Shown here: piece by piece, positions 41,362 through 51,945 of the stretch | Position numbering within the stretch: position 1 is the first letter of the stretch | Layout: the number at the start of each line of letters is the position of its first letter | Notes under the pieces: generated by a model | What the model was told of the DNA's origin: nothing | Seen by the model: the letters and a program-made list of their open reading frames with translations, nothing else | Databases searched by the model: none | Position numbers and translations under genes: made by a program | Source: Penumbrarchaeum sp964445525 | GTDB taxonomy: Archaea > Thermoplasmatota > Penumbrarchaeia > Penumbrarchaeales > Penumbrarchaeaceae | Direction of reading: 5' to 3' | Assembly: GCA_964445525.1 (NCBI GenBank) | Contig: CAYULA010000004.1 | Coordinates: 48,859-112,858 of the forward strand | DNA length: 64,000 nt

Positions 41362-43037
41362 ATAGAAGAGGTGAGGAAAGGGAAGAAAGACTGGCCGATG
41401 CCTTCTCGGGGCCGAGGGTTCCGGGTCTCTTCTCACTTCTCGCTGGTAAAGGTAAGAGAGCCTCGGGGGATCCCGACAAGAGGCAGTCCGCATTCAGAGT
41501 GGTAGATTCCTTGGTAAAGAAGTTCTATCCGGTAATTTCCGCTGATCATGACCAATCAGGCATCTTCATCAAGGTTATTGCCGATCCGGAGAAGAATCTG
41601 GATAAGTTCGACAAGTTGAGGATATCCCTCAGGAAGAAGGGATTCTTTCCCAAACTTATCGATACGGGAACCGAGACCATAATTGCCATATTTCCTCTCC
41701 CCAAAAGAAAGCCTGCCAATTTCACAACGAACATCATTCTTCTGGTCTTGACTTTGTTCACCACAATTTGGGCCGGCGCAATGCTTTGGGAGGAGAGAAC
41801 GGGAAACATGAGAAGCTTTGGTGATCTTCTTAAGGTACTTATTGATCCGGTGGACCTTGGCATGGGAGCATTGACATTTGCCCTGCCTCTTCTTCTGATT
41901 CTAGGGACCCATGAACTCGGGCATTACTTCACATCCAGGCATTATCATGTTGATGCATCGCTTCCTTACTTCATCCCGGTCCCGCCCATGTTTTCCCCAT
42001 TCGGGACCTTCGGAGCCCTGATCTCCATGAAGGAACCCATATCCAACAGGAGAGCTCTTGTTGACATAGGTGCCGCAGGACCCATAGCAGGATTCATAGT
42101 GGCGATTCCGGTAACAATAGTCGGGCTGATCCTGACAGGCGCCTATCCCGCAACCGTGGAATTGATCGAGGGTGCCCAGTACCTCGAAATCAATCCGCCA
42201 CTCCTTTTCAGGGCGATAATGACCTCACTGGGAATAGGATCCGAGGATGATCTCTTCCCCACCGCACTCGCGGGATGGATCGGTCTGTTCGTAACCTCCA
42301 TCAATCTCTTTCCCGCGGGACAGCTGGACGGAGGGCACATAGCACGCGGAGTTTTCGGGGAAAAGGGAAAGATACTATCATTTGCAACCGTGGGGTTGCT
42401 CCTGATTCTGGGTTTTGTCACTCCCTTCAAAACATATCTTCTCTTTGCGTTTCTGATTCTATTGATGGGAGCTCGTCACCCTCCTCCGCTTGATGACATG
42501 TCGAGGATTTCAAGGAGACAGTACTTCGCAGCCGGTCTTTCCCTGGCGATAATGATACTTACATTCCATCCGCTCCCGATCGAGATAGTTTCCATCGGAG
42601 AGGGAGGGGTTGAGATAACCGATTCTCCGGACAGTCTCAATATCTCCTCCGACATACCAACCGTATTCCAGGTTACTGTGGAAAACACCGGGGATATGGA
42701 AAAAGACGTGGAGATCATCATGGTCATAGAAGGTGAAAGATTACTTTATGATCCACTTCTGCCCACCCCGGATTGGAACGAATCAACCTATGGTCCCGTG
42801 GAGAAAGTGGCGAATTCCCTGTGGGCTCACGAGGGTTGGTTCATCCTCCTCATGGAACCCACAGAGCTGGAGATCAAAGGAGGCGAGGGGAGGACCCTCA
42901 TCTGGAACCTTGTGGTAGGCTGTTCCGGAGATGTAACCTATGGCGAGGAAGCGGTCCTGGACCTGGGTTTTTCCACCAAAAACGAGGTTTCGTGGACCTC
43001 GGTCCTTCTTGTCTGCAGCGATCCTTCCACTCCCTAA
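41358..43037 (+). CDS. Site-2-type membrane metalloprotease (M50)
   Basis: An intramembrane zinc protease of 559 residues. HELGH at residues 185-189 and NLFPAGQLDGGH (N316 to D324) supply the metal ligands and form the M50 signature. Several TM segments lie between 125 and 400. The N-terminal 120 residues are a cytoplasmic domain; the C terminus beyond about 405 is a beta-rich, probably outside domain. Such proteases cleave TM segments of regulatory or surface proteins. The gene overlaps the ArcS-like gene by 4 nt (ATGA), so the two are produced together. Confidence 0.9.
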   Translation: MNRRGEEREERLADAFSGPRVPGLFSLLAGKGKRASGDPDKRQSAFRVVDSLVKKFYPVISADHDQSGIFIKVIADPEKNLDKFDKLRISLRKKGFFPKLIDTGTETIIAIFPLPKRKPANFTTNIILLVLTLFTTIWAGAMLWEERTGNMRSFGDLLKVLIDPVDLGMGALTFALPLLLILGTHELGHYFTSRHYHVDASLPYFIPVPPMFSPFGTFGALISMKEPISNRRALVDIGAAGPIAGFIVAIPVTIVGLILTGAYPATVELIEGAQYLEINPPLLFRAIMTSLGIGSEDDLFPTALAGWIGLFVTSINLFPAGQLDGGHIARGVFGEKGKILSFATVGLLLILGFVTPFKTYLLFAFLILLMGARHPPPLDDMSRISRRQYFAAGLSLAIMILTFHPLPIEIVSIGEGGVEITDSPDSLNISSDIPTVFQVTVENTGDMEKDVEIIMVIEGERLLYDPLLPTPDWNESTYGPVEKVANSLWAHEGWFILLMEPTELEIKGGEGRTLIWNLVVGCSGDVTYGEEAVLDLGFSTKNEVSWTSVLLVCSDPSTP

Positions 43038-43101
43038 AGTTTAAATCCAAGGTCCTTTATCCGCCGAAATACCACGCTTTTCAGCGTTGGTGGTGCTTCC
43101 C

Positions 43102-43920
43102 ATGAACGAGGGAGATTTCATTAAACTAGAATTCGACGCCTATGCCAAAGAGACCGATCAGCTTGTTGATACCACTCACGAAGAGGTGGCCAAGGAGCAT
43201 GATGTATTCAACGAGAGGGCCAAATACGCTCCCATAAGCGTGATAGTGGGAGCAGGCAACGTTGTAAAGGGCCTTGACGAATCCCTGAAGGAAGCGGATG
43301 TGGGAAAGGAATTGGAAGTGGAGGTGGGTGAGCAGGATGCTTTCGGAGAGAGGGATCCCAAGCTAATTGAGGTATACCCCATGAACAAGATCCTCTCCCT
43401 CCCGGAGTTCAGGAAGGGGGATAAGTATCCCACAGAGGGAATGGAGATCAGGATCAACAACAGGATCGGTTATATCAACAGGATCTTCGCCGGAAGGGTG
43501 AGGGTCGATTTCAATCACAGGTGGGCGGGCCGCACCATCGTATACAAATACAAGATCACGGAAAAACTGGAGGGCAAGGAAGAAAAGATAAAGGCTCTCG
43601 TTGAAGCCTCATATCCCAATTCCGACGAGTTCCAGTTCGAGTTCAAGGATGATGATCAGGTAGATATCATTCTCCCCGATATCGTGAAGCTCGATACAAG
43701 CTGGGCGATGGCCAAGTTCAAGCTTGTATCCGATCTCAGAAACCACCTGGACCTAACAACCGTGAGGATGATAGAGGTCTACGTGAAGAAAGAGGAAGAA
43801 CCTGCCGAGGAGGAAGAAATCTCTCATAAGGATGAGGAATCCGGTAAGGATGCTCCCGAGGAGAATAAGGAAGAGACCTCGGAGGAAGAGAAGGAAGAAG
43901 AACCATCGGACGATGAGTGA
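43102..43920 (+). CDS. Long FKBP-type peptidyl-prolyl isomerase (SlyD-like)
   Basis: A 272-residue prolyl isomerase/chaperone. The FKBP core with an insert-in-flap domain covers about 1-155 (FIKLEFDAYAKETDQLVDTT, VIVGAGNVVKGLDESL, VEVGEQDAFGERDP). A central domain (160-235) is typical of the long archaeal form. The last 45 residues are an acidic glutamate-rich tail. ATG 43102 gives a normal FKBP N terminus; GGTGGTG lies upstream. It probably assists folding of cytoplasmic proteins; independent of the upstream protease gene. Confidence 0.92.
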   Translation: MNEGDFIKLEFDAYAKETDQLVDTTHEEVAKEHDVFNERAKYAPISVIVGAGNVVKGLDESLKEADVGKELEVEVGEQDAFGERDPKLIEVYPMNKILSLPEFRKGDKYPTEGMEIRINNRIGYINRIFAGRVRVDFNHRWAGRTIVYKYKITEKLEGKEEKIKALVEASYPNSDEFQFEFKDDDQVDIILPDIVKLDTSWAMAKFKLVSDLRNHLDLTTVRMIEVYVKKEEEPAEEEEISHKDEESGKDAPEENKEETSEEEKEEEPSDDE

Positions 43921-44022
43921 TTTCCAGCCTTAATTACATACATATCTGAGCAAAAAGTTAAAGGATTATGCAGGGAGTTGAACGCCTGGTAGAGGCAGTT
44001 AAGCCAGGTCCAGGTGTTTAAA

Positions 44023-47000
44023 ATGGGTAGATTCCCGATTTTCAAGATCCTATTGTCCAGCAGATGGGCAGCGGTTTTCATTGTTATTTTGATGGTTTCA
44101 TTTGGCCTTTTATCCCTGGTTGATGAGGGAGGAGCCGCCGTATCCACGGGAGCCGCTCGAAGGCTTACCAATGCGGGCCAGGACACCCATGAAAACTCCA
44201 CGGCAATCCCGGTGCTGGCTTTGGGAGCCACCTCTTCCACGGGATCCGACACCATGACAACAGTCATACTCACGGTTAACAGAAGGTCCACCTCCTTTAG
44301 CATATCCGATCTCGAGACCGTCTCAACAAACATGTCATCCTCAGGACTCGGGATATACAGGGATGACGGTTCGGTTGACGATGAACTCGATAGTTCGGAC
44401 ACTCCCCTTTCCATATCACAGGTAACATCCACAACCGGATCGGGATCCTGGACATACACATTCACTGTCTCATCCGAGACCGTACCGACCTCAATTACGG
44501 GATCTTTCAGGTGGATCGTGGTTGCGAGGACCTCTTCCACGGCAGTCTCCTCGGATCAGTTCAATGTGGTCATTCCCTCTGCCGGAATCACGTTTTCAGA
44601 TGCAACCACAATGCCATCTTCAAGCGTCATCTGTGATACGATCAACGTCATTTTGACAGATGCATCTTACATCGGAACCTCCTCACCTGTGATAGTTGGT
44701 GAGCTGGGAGCCGATATCGATACCATTGCTGTCCAGGGGATATCGATTTTTTCGGGGATTTCGCAAAGCGAGACCCTGGATTCCATCGAGATAGTACTTG
44801 CAAATATTTCGGGATTCGATCCTTGGGTCGATCTGAGACCAATCGGTACTACCGCGGGATCCGGGATCAAGATCTATTTTGATGACGGTGCGGGAAGTCC
44901 GGATATCTGGGATTCTTCGCGGGATACCAGACTTGTTCCTCGATCCGTCCAGATCATAAACGGATCCTCAGAGTGGAGGGTGATCATCGATTTTCCCGAT
45001 AGCGGAGCGGGGTCCTATTATCTCCCGGGGGCTTCATCGGGAAACATTGATGTTTTCATCTGTATTTCAACATCATCTTCGATCGGTCATGAGGACAGAT
45101 TCTTCACATCGATACCCTCATGGGGAATCTATTGTTACGGACTGGATGGTGAATCCAAACCCGTTCTTCCCTCTTCGAACAGGTCAAGGAATCTCGAAGC
45201 GGATACCCTGGCACCCGATTTGAACGATGCCAATTTGAGGGTTTATACCAGTCCGGTTTCCGCATATTTCTACGAGGCCGATACGGATCTGAATGGTACC
45301 GATGAGGTCTTCTACAATTCCGTATCCGGTCAGGGACTTGGAATGGAGATAAGGATCAATATCGGAAGCTACGATGAGGACAACCTCTACGTATTCGAAG
45401 GCGAACCTGCATTCGATTACGAGAGCTGGAATCAGGATTTCATCTTCACCGACAGGACCGAGATCTCCTACAGCGTGACAACCGTTCCGCCTCTCAATCC
45501 CATGGTCTTCAGACTGGAGGATGTTGTGGGCCACAATACAACCTTCGAGGTCAACATCACGGAGGATAACGAGCCGCCCCGGGTCAGGAATTTCAGCCTG
45601 GAGGACAACTCCAAATACATTGAAACACAGACCGAGGATAGGAATGTCTACTTCAGGCCCAGCATGATCTCTCCCGAACCTTTCCAAATCAAAGGAGAAG
45701 GATACGAGCCCGATGGAGAGTCCGGTGTGGATGAGATCTATTTCACCGTGGAGCCTTCTCTTTATTCCTCCCCTTCGAGCGATGATACCCCCCAGGAGTT
45801 CAACGCAACATATTATGTCGATTCGCTTTCCTCGGATGTTTCTGCTCCCATTCTGATGGATCTCTACGATAATGTTCAAAATCGAAACAGGATACAGATC
45901 AACTATTCCGACATATCCACCAATCCGGTTGTTTCCATGATCCAGCCGTCCACATCCGGGACCAACGTTTCCGGCGTATACAGGGTGATAGCCAGGGTCC
46001 GGTCAACACCATCGATATTGAAGGTTGAATTCGGGGTGGACGGAGATACAACCTTGCAAAGGATGACCTACGGAGGAGGCACAGGCGATACCGGGACCTA
46101 TTACATCGACTGGGATACGGTTGACTACACCGAGGGAGAACATGTCCTGAAGGTGAAGGCAACCGACATGACAAATGGTGTGGGATACAATACCCAGATC
46201 AGGGTAAATGTCAACAACTATCCTCTGTGGGGTTATTTCCAGTCACCGCTTTACGGGAGCTCCAATCGAGGAACAGCAGGTGTGAGACTGATAACTTCCA
46301 ATTATCTCAAATCCGCAAAGCTCTATGTGGAGGATACTTTCGTTGACAAGTTCGTCGGTTATCCTCAGAATGGAAGGGTGGACCTTTCAATCGACACCAC
46401 CCAGTTCAAGGACGGAACATATTCCCTGAAAGCTGTACTTGAGGGATTCGGAGGAAGGTCTCTCGAGATATTCAATTCGATCGATATAGACAACACCGAT
46501 CCCGTTCTTGCCGATTTCTTTGTTGATTTCCCCGGAACCCAGGAAGCTCTGAAACCCGAGGACCTGGTAAGATTGAAAGCCAGGATCTACGACAATCAAT
46601 CGGGACTTCAGACCACCTATGTTGTTGCCAATTCAATAGGAGGTCTCACAAACGAGGTCCTCTACGATAACGGCCTGCAGGATGACGGGTCCGCAAATGA
46701 CAATTTCTTTTCAACCAGGGAGTTCGAGGCGGACGGTCCATGGGCCTATCTGACGATCAGGTTCGTGGCTGTTGACAGGGCAGGTAACTCGGTGGAGAGG
46801 AAGCTTGTAGTTGCCATGGACGATCTCGATCCTCTCATAGAGGATATGTGGGTTGACTATCCCGGAAGCCAGCAGGGAGCCAAGGAAGGAGACGATATCC
46901 AGATCAAAGCAAGGCTTGATGACAGCACCGAACCTATCTATGTCACTCTTGTTCTGGACAACTCCGGTTCCATGTTCAGATCCGGTAGGATGGGTGATCT

Positions 47001-50000
47001 GCAAAGAGCAGCAAAAGCCTTTATCAATCAGACCAGATCCATAGACTTTGTTTCCATTTACAGGTATTATTGGCTGTTTGAGGAACCGTTCCCTTATCCG
47101 ACACTGGGTCCCGGATGGCCCAAGCGAGTTCTCAACTTCACAAAGATGGACCAGGATGGAAAAAAGACAGCTATAGAGATAATCGATAATATTGATGAGG
47201 AGAGGGATCTACTCGGGGCAACGGGAACGCCAATATGGGATACTATCGGAAATGCAACCAGTTATACGATATCAAATGCAGAATCCAATCCCCTTGTGAT
47301 TGCTTTCACCGATGGGGCTGATGATTTTACCCAGGAATCACCTCCAAGGTTCGAGGACGGATCCGATCATTTCTGTCCTTGGTACAACTGGGGGCAGGAG
47401 AGATACTTCGATTATCATTGGGGTAAGTACGAGGATTTCGGTAACGAATCGAATCATTACTGGGTAAGGAGCTTCATAAACGAATCCCGGGCAGGATTGT
47501 TGAACATTCCAATACCGGTATACACCATAGGGCTGGGACTGGAGCATCATGATCCTCCCGATCAGCCTCAGAGGGTCTCAATGCCTTCTCAATACAAGCA
47601 TGATAACGTATCCGCTTACTGGTCCGGTGAATCCGGAACACCGGAATACAATCTATGGAGGATTGCAGACACATCGGCGGGAGGAGAGTATTTCTATGCC
47701 CCATCCGCAACATTTTTGGAGAGGGTTTACAGAGATATCGCCGATAATATCTACAATACAGGAGATCCCGCAAAAGTCCTGAGGGCCACGGCGATGCTTC
47801 CTTTGGACATTACACTGGATGTGGAGCTATACGACGACGGCCTCCACAACGACGGTATTGCAGGGGACAACATCTGGGCTTCGGAGTATTATGAGGTCCC
47901 GGAGCTCCCCACGGAAGAGAGGACCATAATAATGGACGTATGGGACTGGGCCAACAACACCTATTCCGATTTCATGAAGATGATAAGCGATAATGACGCA
48001 CCATTCGTCGAATGGGTCAGGATGGTCTATCCCGAGGGGAGAGCTTCTGTCGGAGATGGAGAGAAGTTCCACATAGAGATCAATGTGACAGACAGGATTG
48101 CCGGTATATGGAAGATAATCGGTGAAGGGACAGATATCGGATTCTTCCCTCCGATAACTTTCAACAACACCGGGGAGGGAAACGATCTGAACGCCTCCGA
48201 TACCATTTTCACGTCAACGGACATAATCGCTCAGTCGGGCAATGCCGCTTCGATCTATCGCTTCCTGGACATGATGGTTACCGATTATGCCGGTAACTCA
48301 ATCAAAGCAAGAGGTCAGGTATTGGTCGTTAATGATATGGCCGCACCCGTAGTGACAATGATCACACCCAAGGATAACGGAGCTCTGGGAGGTGATGATC
48401 CCATCAGTCTTCTTGCAAGGGATGACGGTGAGATCCAGAGAGTTGTATACGAGATCAGGGATGAAAATCAGACCCTTGTTCAGGAGGGTTTCATAAAGAA
48501 GGAACAGACAGAACTATATTCGTCCCCTGTAGATGTTACCAGGATCCCGGAAGGGTACTATTATCTCGAGGTCAAGGCAGTAGATACAGCCGGGCGTGTG
48601 GGATCCTCTGGAGTGCTGAACATTATCATAGACAACACACTCCCCCAGTTCACATTGCGTTCACCCAAGAACGGATCGAGTGTGGGTGGAGTTGTATTCT
48701 TCGAGTACAGTTTCAAGGACACATTCTTCGATTACATAGGCTATTCCATCGATGACGGTCCCTTCCTCAAATACGACAAGGATGATGGTTTGGACACCCG
48801 GGAGTATACGGAAGGCTATCATCAGGTGGAGATAAGGTGTTTCGACCAGAGGGGAAAATCCAGGGGAGTGATCCTGGACCTATATTTCGATAACAACCGG
48901 TCACAGGTGGAGATCCTGCTCCCCTCCGGAGGCGGGGTCATACTGAACGGAACACAGAGACTTCTGGCCAGAGTTTACGACGGAGGTGGGATCCAGTATA
49001 CCGAAGCGAGGATCTACGAGTGGGGAAACAGGACAGGACCCACACCTCCCACCGAATCCGAGGACCCTGTCGTATCGATAAGGATGGATGGCCCAAGGGA
49101 AGCGGTGGTTGTTGCGGGATTCTACGAGGGAGAGATAGCCACATTCGGTTTACCTGACGGAAGGTATCTCCTGGACGTGGCGGCCGTCGACAGATCCGGA
49201 ATGGAAGGACATGCCTATCAGTATCTTCCGATAGACAACCACGCTCCCGTACTGAATGTACTCTTTCCGGTGGATGGGGGAGCGGTGACGGGAACCTTTA
49301 CTCCGCAGGCTCAGGCTGACGATCCTTTCCTTTCAAAAGCCTATTTCACCTTCAACGGAAGGGAGTATCCTTTCGATGCATCCATCGATATGAACGGAGT
49401 TGCGGATGGAAAATATGTGATGAGGTTCGTTGCCATAGACAGTGCCCTCCGGACCACATCAAAAGAACTTATCGTATACGTTGACAAGACTCCTCCAGGT
49501 GTGGAACTCATCGCACCGGTGGACGGCTATGCCGCAGAAGACGAACTGATGGTAATGGCCAGGATAGATGAGGTTGCGGGTGTTAAGTATGCTTTTCTGA
49601 ATTTTGACGGAAGCAACATACTGCTTGGCACTCCCATTGGCGAGGGAGACCTCTACAGTTTTACATTGAACATGACTCCCTTCGACCGCTCAGCTCATGA
49701 GATCAAGGTTGTTGTTGAAAACTTTGCGGGAATGGTCTCCGAATCCAGAACGATAATCGTCTACAAGGGATATCTTGACACCGACGGTGACGGTGTGACC
49801 GATCCTTACGATGACGCACCGGAGGATCCTCTGATCAATGGAGATGTTGACGGGGACGGATTCGGATCATTCTACGACGACGATGATGACGGAGACGGTA
49901 TACTGGACATCTACGAGCCGGATTACGACAGCCTGATGATCTCGGGACAATCCAAGGGAATTCCATTCAGGTTGGACCCTACCGAATGGGCGGATTCCGA

Positions 50001-50550
50001 CGAGGACGGCATCGGGGATAATGCCGATCCCGATGCCGACGGTGACGGGATCATAGACGAACTTGACGCCTTTCCCACAGATCCCCTGGAATGGTCGGAC
50101 ATCGACGGGGACGGAATAGGAGACAACAGCGATTCGGACAGGGACGGTGACGGCGTTGATAACGACGAGGATGATCTTCCCGACGATCCTTCCGAATGGA
50201 CGGATACCGACGGCGACGGGGTTGGAAACAACAAGGACGTGGATGACGACGGAGACGGCCTTCCCGATTCCAGGGACGATTTCCCGACAAACAGGTTCAG
50301 AAAGTACAGATACCTGGAGATTGCCATCCTCGTGGTACTGGCTGCCATTGCAATTTCAGCTATTTTTTCCGCAATGGTATTCAGGGACAGGATAGCAACC
50401 GGTCTCGAGCTTTCATGGAAAGAGGGTGGATTGAGAAAAACCAGGGATAGAATATCTTCTGCCTTCAAGGAGAAGGAGATGAGCTGGGATGAAGAAAACA
50501 GGAAGGGCCCCGGTGCGAGGAAGATAAGGCCCCGAAGCAAGAGGAAATGA
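44023..50550 (+). CDS. Giant surface protein with VWA domain and thrombospondin type-3-like Ca repeats
   Basis: A single ORF of about 2,175 residues, the largest in the window. Signal peptide (RWAAVFIVILMVSFGLLSL) at about 15-35; many Ig/cadherin-like beta repeats; a VWA domain at about 970-1,240 with MIDAS DNSGSM near 985 and FTDGADD; more Ig-like repeats with DNTLP and DNHAP linkers; five or six aspartate-rich repeats (DTDGDGVTD, DVDGDGFG, DSDEDGIGDNAD) at about 1,915-2,085 that should bind calcium; a TM segment (IAILVVLAAIAISAIF) at about 2,096-2,115; and a basic tail. ATG 44023 follows AGGTG by 6 nt. An adhesin or S-layer-associated role is inferred. Confidence 0.88.
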   Translation: MGRFPIFKILLSSRWAAVFIVILMVSFGLLSLVDEGGAAVSTGAARRLTNAGQDTHENSTAIPVLALGATSSTGSDTMTTVILTVNRRSTSFSISDLETVSTNMSSSGLGIYRDDGSVDDELDSSDTPLSISQVTSTTGSGSWTYTFTVSSETVPTSITGSFRWIVVARTSSTAVSSDQFNVVIPSAGITFSDATTMPSSSVICDTINVILTDASYIGTSSPVIVGELGADIDTIAVQGISIFSGISQSETLDSIEIVLANISGFDPWVDLRPIGTTAGSGIKIYFDDGAGSPDIWDSSRDTRLVPRSVQIINGSSEWRVIIDFPDSGAGSYYLPGASSGNIDVFICISTSSSIGHEDRFFTSIPSWGIYCYGLDGESKPVLPSSNRSRNLEADTLAPDLNDANLRVYTSPVSAYFYEADTDLNGTDEVFYNSVSGQGLGMEIRINIGSYDEDNLYVFEGEPAFDYESWNQDFIFTDRTEISYSVTTVPPLNPMVFRLEDVVGHNTTFEVNITEDNEPPRVRNFSLEDNSKYIETQTEDRNVYFRPSMISPEPFQIKGEGYEPDGESGVDEIYFTVEPSLYSSPSSDDTPQEFNATYYVDSLSSDVSAPILMDLYDNVQNRNRIQINYSDISTNPVVSMIQPSTSGTNVSGVYRVIARVRSTPSILKVEFGVDGDTTLQRMTYGGGTGDTGTYYIDWDTVDYTEGEHVLKVKATDMTNGVGYNTQIRVNVNNYPLWGYFQSPLYGSSNRGTAGVRLITSNYLKSAKLYVEDTFVDKFVGYPQNGRVDLSIDTTQFKDGTYSLKAVLEGFGGRSLEIFNSIDIDNTDPVLADFFVDFPGTQEALKPEDLVRLKARIYDNQSGLQTTYVVANSIGGLTNEVLYDNGLQDDGSANDNFFSTREFEADGPWAYLTIRFVAVDRAGNSVERKLVVAMDDLDPLIEDMWVDYPGSQQGAKEGDDIQIKARLDDSTEPIYVTLVLDNSGSMFRSGRMGDLQRAAKAFINQTRSIDFVSIYRYYWLFEEPFPYPTLGPGWPKRVLNFTKMDQDGKKTAIEIIDNIDEERDLLGATGTPIWDTIGNATSYTISNAESNPLVIAFTDGADDFTQESPPRFEDGSDHFCPWYNWGQERYFDYHWGKYEDFGNESNHYWVRSFINESRAGLLNIPIPVYTIGLGLEHHDPPDQPQRVSMPSQYKHDNVSAYWSGESGTPEYNLWRIADTSAGGEYFYAPSATFLERVYRDIADNIYNTGDPAKVLRATAMLPLDITLDVELYDDGLHNDGIAGDNIWASEYYEVPELPTEERTIIMDVWDWANNTYSDFMKMISDNDAPFVEWVRMVYPEGRASVGDGEKFHIEINVTDRIAGIWKIIGEGTDIGFFPPITFNNTGEGNDLNASDTIFTSTDIIAQSGNAASIYRFLDMMVTDYAGNSIKARGQVLVVNDMAAPVVTMITPKDNGALGGDDPISLLARDDGEIQRVVYEIRDENQTLVQEGFIKKEQTELYSSPVDVTRIPEGYYYLEVKAVDTAGRVGSSGVLNIIIDNTLPQFTLRSPKNGSSVGGVVFFEYSFKDTFFDYIGYSIDDGPFLKYDKDDGLDTREYTEGYHQVEIRCFDQRGKSRGVILDLYFDNNRSQVEILLPSGGGVILNGTQRLLARVYDGGGIQYTEARIYEWGNRTGPTPPTESEDPVVSIRMDGPREAVVVAGFYEGEIATFGLPDGRYLLDVAAVDRSGMEGHAYQYLPIDNHAPVLNVLFPVDGGAVTGTFTPQAQADDPFLSKAYFTFNGREYPFDASIDMNGVADGKYVMRFVAIDSALRTTSKELIVYVDKTPPGVELIAPVDGYAAEDELMVMARIDEVAGVKYAFLNFDGSNILLGTPIGEGDLYSFTLNMTPFDRSAHEIKVVVENFAGMVSESRTIIVYKGYLDTDGDGVTDPYDDAPEDPLINGDVDGDGFGSFYDDDDDGDGILDIYEPDYDSLMISGQSKGIPFRLDPTEWADSDEDGIGDNADPDADGDGIIDELDAFPTDPLEWSDIDGDGIGDNSDSDRDGDGVDNDEDDLPDDPSEWTDTDGDGVGNNKDVDDDGDGLPDSRDDFPTNRFRKYRYLEIAILVVLAAIAISAIFSAMVFRDRIATGLELSWKEGGLRKTRDRISSAFKEKEMSWDEENRKGPGARKIRPRSKRK

Positions 50551-50551
50551 T

Positions 50552-51814
50552 TCATCCTATGTATTCGAGCCCGCCCATGTAGGGCCTGAGATCTTCAGGG
50601 ACCTCTATTCTGCCGTTTTCCAGCTGATAATTTTCGAGTATGGCTACCATGGTCCTCCCCACCGCCAATCCGGACCCGTTCAGTGTGTGGACGAACTCGG
50701 ATGGTAGATGGGGCTCCTCCCTGTATTTGATCATGGCTCTTCTTGCCTGGAACTCGGTGAAATTGGAACAGGAGGAGACCTCCAGCCACCTTTCCTGGAA
50801 CGGGGAATACGCTTCAAGATCGTAGGTTTTGGCAGAGGAGAATGTAAGGTCACCGGTGCAAAGGAGCAGTCTTCTGTATGGGAGATGGAGGCGTTTAAGG
50901 ACCTCTTCCGCATCACTGGTGAGTTGTTCCAGGATCATTTCGGATTCTTCTGGATGAGAGGTGATGACAAGTTCCACCTTGGAGAACTGGTGTACACGAA
51001 TGATCCCCTCCTCTCCTGTATGTCTTCCGGCCTCCCTCCTGAAACAAGGCGTGAATGCCTGGTACTTGATTGGGAGATCTTCTTTGGAAAGGATCTCATC
51101 CCTGTGGAGGTTCGTTAGAGGGACCTCTCCCGTTGGGACCATGTAGAGGTCGTCCGCTGGTAGTTTGTACATGTCTTCCTCGAACTTCGGGAGCTGTCCG
51201 GTGCCTGTCATCGAGGCTGTGTTGCATACTGCCGGGGGCCAGACTTCTGTGTATCCCTGCTCCCTGTGTATGTCCATCATGAAATTTATCAGGGCCCTTT
51301 CCAGGCGGGCTCCCTCCCCCTTCAAGACGTAGAACCCGGAACCGGAGATCTTGGCTCCCCTTTCAATGTCTATGATGTCGAGGTCCTTTCCGAGGGTTAC
51401 ATGATCTTTGGGTTCGAATTTCAATTTCCTTGGTTTTCCCCAGGTCGATACCACCTTGTTGCCGGTCTCGTCCTTTCCGACTGGAACATCTTTCAGAGGG
51501 AAATTCGGGATCGAGAGTCTTGCCGTGTTTCTCCTGTTGTCGAGGTCCTTTGAAAGAGAGTCGAGGTCCTTCAGCCTGGAATTCAGTTTCTGCATCCTCT
51601 CTATGATCTCCTTCTTTTTCTCCCTGTCCTTTTCCTTGGAGATCTCCTTTGAGACCACATTCTTCTCATGCTTGAGGGAGTTGACCTCCTCCACCGTTTT
51701 CCTGAACTCCCTGTCGGATTCGATGAAGAGGTCCAGGTCAGCTTCCACTCCCCTGTCCTCAAGCATCTTCCTTACGGCTTCCTCGTTCTCCCTGATAAAC
51801 CTCATGTCGAGCAT
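50552..51814 (-). CDS. serS: Seryl-tRNA synthetase
   Basis: The common (bacterial/eukaryal-like) SerRS rather than the rare methanogen form. A long coiled-coil tRNA-binding arm (residues 25-105, including EKNVVSKEISKEKDREKK) precedes the class II core. Motif 2 is FRREAG and motif 3 region is GRTMVAILENYQ, both in the expected place. 420 residues, typical. It charges tRNA-Ser with serine. It meets the giant surface-protein gene tail to tail with a 1-nt gap. Confidence 0.97.
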   Translation of the reverse strand: MLDMRFIRENEEAVRKMLEDRGVEADLDLFIESDREFRKTVEEVNSLKHEKNVVSKEISKEKDREKKKEIIERMQKLNSRLKDLDSLSKDLDNRRNTARLSIPNFPLKDVPVGKDETGNKVVSTWGKPRKLKFEPKDHVTLGKDLDIIDIERGAKISGSGFYVLKGEGARLERALINFMMDIHREQGYTEVWPPAVCNTASMTGTGQLPKFEEDMYKLPADDLYMVPTGEVPLTNLHRDEILSKEDLPIKYQAFTPCFRREAGRHTGEEGIIRVHQFSKVELVITSHPEESEMILEQLTSDAEEVLKRLHLPYRRLLLCTGDLTFSSAKTYDLEAYSPFQERWLEVSSCSNFTEFQARRAMIKYREEPHLPSEFVHTLNGSGLAVGRTMVAILENYQLENGRIEVPEDLRPYMGGLEYIG

Positions 51815-51909
51815 CTAAGGACCTCCGGCAGGCTCCTTGAAACGGGGATGAGCTATAAAATGTTGTCAGGTGGAGCGGATCGGTGGTGAATCGGGGATCT
51901 CGGCGGAGA

Positions 51910-51942
51910 TTTATATCCATTCGAGGATGTCCGGGAAGGGAG
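51910..51942 (+). promoter_or_regulatory. TATA box and ribosome site before a small ORF
   Basis: TTTATATCC starts at 51910 and GGAAGGGAG lies at 51934-51942, followed by GTG at 51946. The spacing fits an archaeal promoter with a short leader. Confidence 0.4.
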
Positions 51943-51945
51943 CTG

